Below are positions 33,643 to 37,709 of a stretch of DNA of 37,709 bases, piece after piece. How positions within the stretch are numbered: the stretch's first letter is position 1; the number at the start of each line of letters is the position of its first letter. The DNA lies in contig JAAUQZ010000016.1 in NCBI GenBank assembly GCA_012033355.1, positions 1 through 37,709 on the forward strand, written 5' to 3'. Source of the DNA: Leptolyngbyaceae cyanobacterium RM1_406_9 (GTDB lineage Bacteria > Cyanobacteriota > Cyanobacteriia > Elainellales > Elainellaceae). The translations under genes were made by a program, and so were the position numbers. The notes below the pieces were generated by a model. It was not told the origin of the DNA, did not search any database, and was given only the letters and a program-made list of their open reading frames with translations.

Positions 33643-34644
33643 ATGCAATCGCGTGGCATTTACACATTGGCAAATGATCGGGTCTATGACCAACTCATTG
33701 CCCTGCTAAACAGCATCGAAGCAAATGTTGATTCAGATGTACCCGTTCTCGTTATTCCTTTTGATCAGCACATTGAAAGGATTGTTCAAGAGATAAATTT
33801 CAGACCCAATGTAAAACTCTTTCAAAACTGGTACTCCATTCAACGGTGGGAGAAATTTGCTCAGCAGGTTTGGGCAGTTCATCCAATTGCTCAATCCAAA
33901 TGGTTTACTGCTTTGCCAACAAAGAACATAGGGTTACATCGAAAGTTTGTTACCTTTGATGGCCCGTTTGATCAGTTTGTGTTTTACGACGCAGACAGTC
34001 TTGCAATGAAACCGCTCGATGATATTTTTGAGAAACTCAATACCTACGATTTTGTATTTAACGATTGGGAACATCAAAAACCAGTAGGCAAAACAGCACT
34101 TGACCTAACTTTAGTCAGTCAAACAGGTTACTCTGACGAAATTGAAGTTAGAACTAAGCTACACTGCTCTAGTTTCTTTGGCTCAAAACGAGAAATTTTT
34201 GCAGAAAAAGAGCTATTCGTTTTACAACAACGGTTGATTGAACAGCGGGAAATAAATTGGATCCCTCGCTGGTGGGACGATGCTTTTCTGTTTAACTATT
34301 TGACCTTGAGAAGCGATCGCCCCCAATTTAACTTCACCCTCAGTTCTGACGTGCAGGAACGAACTGGAAACTGTGCCGATGCTGATCCCTTCGTGAACAT
34401 CAATAATGTTCTTTATAACGAGCAGGGCTTAAAGCCAATTCATCGATTGCACTACATGAACTATTCCTCAGAAGACTTTGCTCGTCTCAGCCGAGGAGAG
34501 GACGCTAACATCCGTTACAAAGAGATTTTTCTGCACTATCGTTTTTTGAAACAGCCCGCCCAGAAGCCAAAACACCTAAAATCTCCCAACTTTTCAAGTC
34601 AAGCAGTTCGCTATCTTCGCAGGATTGCTGATAAATTGAGTTAG
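33643..34644 (+). CDS. GT8-like / Npun_R2821-type putative glycosyltransferase
   Basis: This 333-aa soluble protein begins RGIYTLANDRVYDQLIALLNSI and has the motif FVFYDADSLAMKPLDDIF (about 113-130), a DXD site like those of GT8 glycosyltransferases. WWDDAFLFNYL (about 209-219) and a late HRLHYMNY supply candidate catalytic and metal-binding residues. I recall this as a cyanobacterial family carried in databases under Npun_R2821/Npun_R2822, sometimes wrongly labelled methionine synthase; I cannot check it here. It should act in the cytoplasm on the repeat unit. It converges with the rhamnosyltransferase-like gene; only 6 bases separate the stops and no hairpin is visible there. Confidence 0.75.
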   Translation: MQSRGIYTLANDRVYDQLIALLNSIEANVDSDVPVLVIPFDQHIERIVQEINFRPNVKLFQNWYSIQRWEKFAQQVWAVHPIAQSKWFTALPTKNIGLHRKFVTFDGPFDQFVFYDADSLAMKPLDDIFEKLNTYDFVFNDWEHQKPVGKTALDLTLVSQTGYSDEIEVRTKLHCSSFFGSKREIFAEKELFVLQQRLIEQREINWIPRWWDDAFLFNYLTLRSDRPQFNFTLSSDVQERTGNCADADPFVNINNVLYNEQGLKPIHRLHYMNYSSEDFARLSRGEDANIRYKEIFLHYRFLKQPAQKPKHLKSPNFSSQAVRYLRRIADKLS

Positions 34645-34650
34645 ATCGTT

Positions 34651-35559
34651 CTACCGATATGCCTGATTGGACACATTAAATTTAATCCTTCTCAAAACGC
34701 GCACTGTAGAAGGAGAAATAATATTAGAAATCTTTCTTATCTTAACTTTCGCCGTATCCCACTCTTTTTTGCTCCTTAAGACGCTATAGATTTCTGCTGC
34801 TATCCCTTTGAAAATTTTGAGCTTATTGCTCTTCGGGAAATCTAGATCGACTGCAAAATTTGAGCCAAGCCGATTGACGGGTTGCCATGCAGCGCTGACA
34901 TCAAAGTTAGTCCGAACGTTGTTCCCATGAGCGACCATTAACCAGAGTGGCTCAGCAACAATTTGGCAGTTACTATACTTATTAACTTGAGTATGACCAT
35001 ATTCAAGGACTGTTTTAAACTCATCGTTGTAAAACTCAATTAAGGAGTAAAACGGTGAGGTTAACCATTCTCTCAGATAAAGCTTTTGTTCATTGATACG
35101 GTATAAATAGCCAAACAAGAAGTTAATGAATTCAAACTCTTGCTGTCTAAATTGGGCTTGCACTAGCTGCAAAAAATCTTTTGAAATTGCATCGTCACTA
35201 TCTAAGCTAGTCGTGATTAGGTATTTGCACTCTTCATTGGTGTGTTCCCTGATAACTCGCCTAACTGAATCTAATAGCGTCTCTCTGCTCTCTACATAAA
35301 CAGGAACAAGCTGAACGCTCGAACGGTATTTTTCAACTTTCTCTTTGAACTGAGCAGGCAAGGCTGCATCTAGAAGCATTAACCAAACGAAGTCTTTGTT
35401 ATTCTGCGCTTTAACCGATGGAAGGCAAATTTGCTCAAATAGAGCAAACCTCCGATTGAGAAACTCTGGATCGTTGCGATCGCTTCTAGGACGCGAAATC
35501 TGCCAGTCTACATTCATCCGAGTGATGACAAAGTGCCTAAACTCCTTCTGCGTCTGCAT
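34651..35559 (-). CDS. Putative rhamnosyltransferase (PF11316-like)
   Basis: This 302-aa protein starts EFRHFVITRMNVDWQ and contains FALFEQICLPSVKAQNNKDFVWLMLLD and TTSLDSDDAISKDFL (about 117-131). The Asp-rich LDSDD is the likely nucleotide-sugar and metal site of a GT-A fold. The order matches the putative rhamnosyl transferase family. No membrane helix or signal is present, and the basic C-terminus (VRVLRRIKFNV) may touch the membrane. ATG 35559 has GAGGTGA about 6 bases upstream, which supports it. It is encoded opposite to its neighbours, so it has its own promoter in the 297-base gap before the next gene. The donor being dTDP-rhamnose is a family inference. Confidence 0.8.
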   Translation of the reverse strand: MQTQKEFRHFVITRMNVDWQISRPRSDRNDPEFLNRRFALFEQICLPSVKAQNNKDFVWLMLLDAALPAQFKEKVEKYRSSVQLVPVYVESRETLLDSVRRVIREHTNEECKYLITTSLDSDDAISKDFLQLVQAQFRQQEFEFINFLFGYLYRINEQKLYLREWLTSPFYSLIEFYNDEFKTVLEYGHTQVNKYSNCQIVAEPLWLMVAHGNNVRTNFDVSAAWQPVNRLGSNFAVDLDFPKSNKLKIFKGIAAEIYSVLRSKKEWDTAKVKIRKISNIISPSTVRVLRRIKFNVSNQAYR

Positions 35560-35770
35560 TAGTCACCTCATCATCTCAATTGGGAAAGCCGCTCATCTCA
35601 CCAAAAGTTTAAAATCATAGCCTTTTGCCACCCCATCAGAAGGTAATTAATATCTGCTAAGACAAAATCCCCATTAAGGAGGATTTCTCGCTACGGCTAG
35701 AAGTTTGGAGAAACTGTAGGTTAGGCACCGCTCATCCCTTTCAGTCCAGTAGCTGTCATATTCGACGAAT

Positions 35771-35798
35771 AAACTCTGTTTCTGTTCCTACAGAGTTT
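35771..35798 (+). terminator. Hairpin with T-rich 3' arm upstream of GT2 gene
   Basis: AAACTCTGT-ttctgttcct-ACAGAGTTT is a 9-bp perfect stem ending in T residues. It lies in the divergent gap (35560-35855) before the last GT2 gene and could act as an attenuator or terminator of a leader. The rest of this gap is AT-rich and shows no ORF. Confidence 0.45.
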
Positions 35799-35876
35799 TC
35801 TAGCGACAGAGTAAAAATTTTTGCTCATCCGATTGGCTAATATACATTAGGAACTTTGCGGTTGTTTACGATTCAA

Positions 35877-36823
35877 ATGCCTAAAGTTAGTGTTTGCATT
35901 CCCACCTACAATCGAGAAAGCCTGCTGCCGATCGCCATTCAAAGCGTCCTTCAGCAGACTCTCCAGGATTTTGAGCTAATTATCTGTGACGATGGCTCAA
36001 CTGACAGCACGGCTGAGATCGTGACTGAAATCAACGACAGCAGAATCTGCTATATCCGCCATGCTCAAAACATTGGCAAAAGTAACAATATGCGCTCTGG
36101 CTTTGAAGCGGCTACAGGCGAGTACTTTGTCAAATTCGATGATGACGATCGCCTCACCCCTGACTTTCTAGCAAAAACTGCGGCAATTCTAGACGAACAG
36201 CCTGATGTTGACTTTGTTGGCACCGATCACTGGGTAATTGATATTAATAACGTGCGCGACCAGCAGGTGACAGATGACAATTCCCGTAAGTGGGGGCGCA
36301 CGAATTTAGCTGCTGGAGTCATTCCAAACTTGCTAGAGGTTGCATTTGTACAGCAAAGTTTGCAAATTGGTGCAACGCTATTTCGGCGACAAGTGTTAGC
36401 AGAACTGGGGTATATGCGCCCTAACATTCAAAATTGCGAAGACAATGATTTACTGGTGCGTTTGGCGCTAGCTGGTAAGAAAGGCTATTACTTGCCAGAA
36501 CGCTTAATGGAATATCGCTTTCATGCTCAGCAACAGGGTATTGGACGAGCAATTCCTTACTTAAAGGACAAAATTCAATATCTAGAGAATTTTCAGTTTG
36601 AGTCAGAGCAATTGGAGCAAATTAGCGATCGCGTCTTGCTGAATCTCAACTTCTTCTGGGATTGCGTCTTATCGAAGTAGGAGAAACACAGGCTGGAAAA
36701 GCACTAGTTCGCGTTGGTCAATCTGCTTCACGCTCTAAAGCTTTTGTCGGACTGGCTCTATCTTTTCTGCCTATGGTTCTAAGAAAGCCTACATTTAACC
36801 TGTTAAGACAAGTTCAATCGTGA
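35877..36823 (+). pseudogene. GT2 family glycosyltransferase, C-terminus in another frame
   Basis: The GT-A domain reads MPKVSVCIPTYNRESLLP, ICDDGSTDST, VKFDDDDRLTPDFL and NCEDNDLLVRLAL, a complete GT2 catalytic core. The listed ORF stops at 36680. One frame over, the sequence continues without a break as RLIEVGETQAGKALVR, then SKAFVGLALSFLPMVLRKPT, and ends at TGA 36821. Adding one G to the GGG run near 36661 joins the parts as FFW-G-LRLIEV into about 315 aa, a normal GT2 length. I prefer ATG 35877 to TTG 35856 because the fold starts there, although no good ribosome site is seen. The core is intact, so even the short form might work. It is a sequencing error or a recent frameshift. Confidence 0.85.
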
Positions 36824-36839
36824 AAATTGACTAACGCTA

Positions 36840-36930
36840 AAGCGGGCTAACGTTCCCGGTCAGCGGCTGTCAGTGACCTCTGCACTCACACCAGCAGCCC
36901 AATTCAGTCCGCTGCAACAGCGTTGTTGTG
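36840..36930 (-). other. attC-like imperfect palindrome
   Basis: On the minus strand AACAACG-ctgttg-CAGCGG is followed about 45 bases later by CCGCTG-accggga-ACGTTAGCC. These inverted outer (AACG/CGTT) and inner (CAGCGG/CCGCTG) boxes with short unequal spacers resemble integron attC sites; ACGTTAGCC fits the conserved GTTRRRY box with one mismatch. It lies just after the stop of the 78-aa ORF in the same orientation, as in a gene cassette. No integrase is present. This is a pattern call only. Confidence 0.4.
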
Positions 36931-36942
36931 CTGCTATCGCTG

Positions 36943-37179
36943 CTAACCAACTGACAACAACGCCTCTTCTACAGGTTTTGGCACTTCGATCGGGTAAAAC
37001 CGGTTTGCAGAAAAGGCATAATCTTCGCCACTTTCATCAATGATCCGAATCAGCCCGTTTGCACTTGCTTCTTCGTCAAGAATCACTCGATATATCTTGC
37101 CAACTTCCAATGATGCTTTGTAGCCTTCATTATTCAGGCACACCGCAAACTGATTTGCTTGGCTTTGTTCGGCTTTCAT
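36943..37179 (-). CDS. Small conserved-looking protein, 78 aa
   Basis: The protein holds CLNNEGYKASLEVGKIYRVI, then GLIRIIDESGEDYAFSANRFYPIEVP and ends EEALLSVG. I recognise this pattern as a small, widespread bacterial and cyanobacterial family without assigned function: a compact beta-rich domain with the motif E-GYEASLE...IDESGEDY. No signal or membrane segment is seen. It is followed at once by the attC-like structure and preceded by the IS4-type transposase region, so it may sit in mobile or cassette-like DNA. Members of this kind often lie in scattered positions, which fits; a toxin or antitoxin role is not supported by what I can see. Confidence 0.75.
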   Translation of the reverse strand: MKAEQSQANQFAVCLNNEGYKASLEVGKIYRVILDEEASANGLIRIIDESGEDYAFSANRFYPIEVPKPVEEALLSVG

Positions 37180-37270
37180 AGTCAGTCTAGAAACAGTAGC
37201 TTGAGCTTGAACTCTTTTTTGCCGATGCCATGAGCTTCATACCCTGGTTGACTGACAAAACTGTTTGGGG

Positions 37271-37709
37271 ATGAAAGACAAGCTAGAAGGGAAGGAGAGC
37301 TTGATTTATGCTGGGAAGTTACCACACCTAACAGCAAAAACAATGGCTCCCACTTCCCGACTCCATAATGCGTTGAATGATTTTCTGCGTCAATGTGAGA
37401 TTGTGTGGCTCGATGCTCGTCATCTGCAAACGCTTTGCTGGATGATGATTGGCATGATTCAAAGTCAAACCGTACATCTCAATGGCTTTGGCGTATACGT
37501 CGTCAGTCGTGCGCAAGTTGCCCAGTCTCATCAAAGACGATTTCGACGATGGTTGTCGAATCGAAGAATTGATGTGGTTTCTGCTCATCATGCGCTCGTC
37601 GGGCAAGCCGTGTCTCAATGGAAACAGGAACGACTGTATCTGAGCCTCGATACCACCCTGGTGTGGAATTGTTTCTGTATCGTCTGGGTGGGGGTAGTCT
37701 ATCGGGGCA
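37271..37709 (+). mobile_element. IS4-type transposase, 3' part outside window
   Basis: The frame is open from ATG 37271 to the window end (146 codons) and was not in the track because it has no stop. It reads LPHLTAKTMAPTSRLHNALN, then LRQCEIVWLDARHLQTLCWM, then QWKQERLYLSLDTTLVWN and WVGVVYRG. This is the N-terminal part of a common cyanobacterial IS4-like DDE transposase. D127 in LSLDTT is the first catalytic Asp; the second Asp and the Glu lie beyond the edge. In LVWNCFCIVWVGVVYRG the Cys and Trp stand where I would expect Arg (CGT to TGT, CGG to TGG), so the copy may be decaying. The left inverted repeat cannot be fixed; it should lie between 37180 and 37270. Confidence 0.8.

Noticed and set aside
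37328-37618. 96-aa minus-strand ORF
   Set aside because: It is a shadow of the IS4-type transposase on the plus strand, which has recognisable protein motifs.

Overview
The window looks like a chromosomal piece of a filamentous, non-marine cyanobacterium of the Leptolyngbya/Oscillatoriales/Nostoc type. The evidence is very frequent GCGATCGC (HIP1) octamers on both strands, together with gene families typical of such genomes: AAA_35 ATPases, a pentapeptide/WD40 fusion, DUF3598, CsbD and an ethylene-receptor-like hybrid kinase. I saw no rRNA, tRNA or CRISPR array.

Layout. (1) 1-3485, minus strand: an unknown 332-aa protein, then an HTH-AAA_35 ATPase and a second AAA_35 ATPase that is frameshifted and leaves the window at base 1. 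(2) 3486-9279: a hybrid histidine kinase with a complete ethylene/Cu(I)-binding sensor; a secreted endonuclease/exonuclease/phosphatase gene broken by two frameshifts; a small SH3/KOW-like protein; a DUF3598 protein; a four-helix membrane protein; and a small ORF lying antisense to the tail of a lost flavin disulfide oxidoreductase. (3) 9342-11832: a pentapeptide-TM-WD40 protein and a CsbD stress protein. (4) 12170-36823: a large exopolysaccharide locus. (5) 36840-37709: a small conserved ORF followed by an attC-like structure, then the start of an IS4-type transposase cut by the window end.

The exopolysaccharide locus reads as a Wzx/Wzy-dependent pathway. An initiating phosphoglycosyl transferase and a WecG/TagA enzyme begin the lipid-linked unit. 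GT4, GT2, GT8-like and rhamnosyltransferase-like enzymes extend it. A Wzx flippase, a Wzy-like polymerase, a Wzc-like co-polymerase without a kinase domain and a Wza-like export protein move and polymerise it. A GT39-type membrane glycosyltransferase and an alkaline-phosphatase-superfamily enzyme could decorate it. Two relics sit inside this run: a 58-aa copy of the phosphatase N-terminus and a GH5 glycosidase missing most of its barrel. Both have a stop or start that overlaps the neighbouring glycosyltransferase as ATGA.

Five single-base losses, each in a base run (C, C, C, T, G), break four otherwise good genes at about 98, 6333, 6377, 21870 and 36661. The uniform -1 run pattern suggests sequencing or assembly errors at least as strongly as real decay; read-level checking decides. 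No clearly new biological system is proven. The most unusual items are the coupled gene relics, the attC-like site behind a cassette-sized ORF, the HTH-AAA/AAA/orphan module, and several long near-perfect palindromes that do not look like standard terminators.
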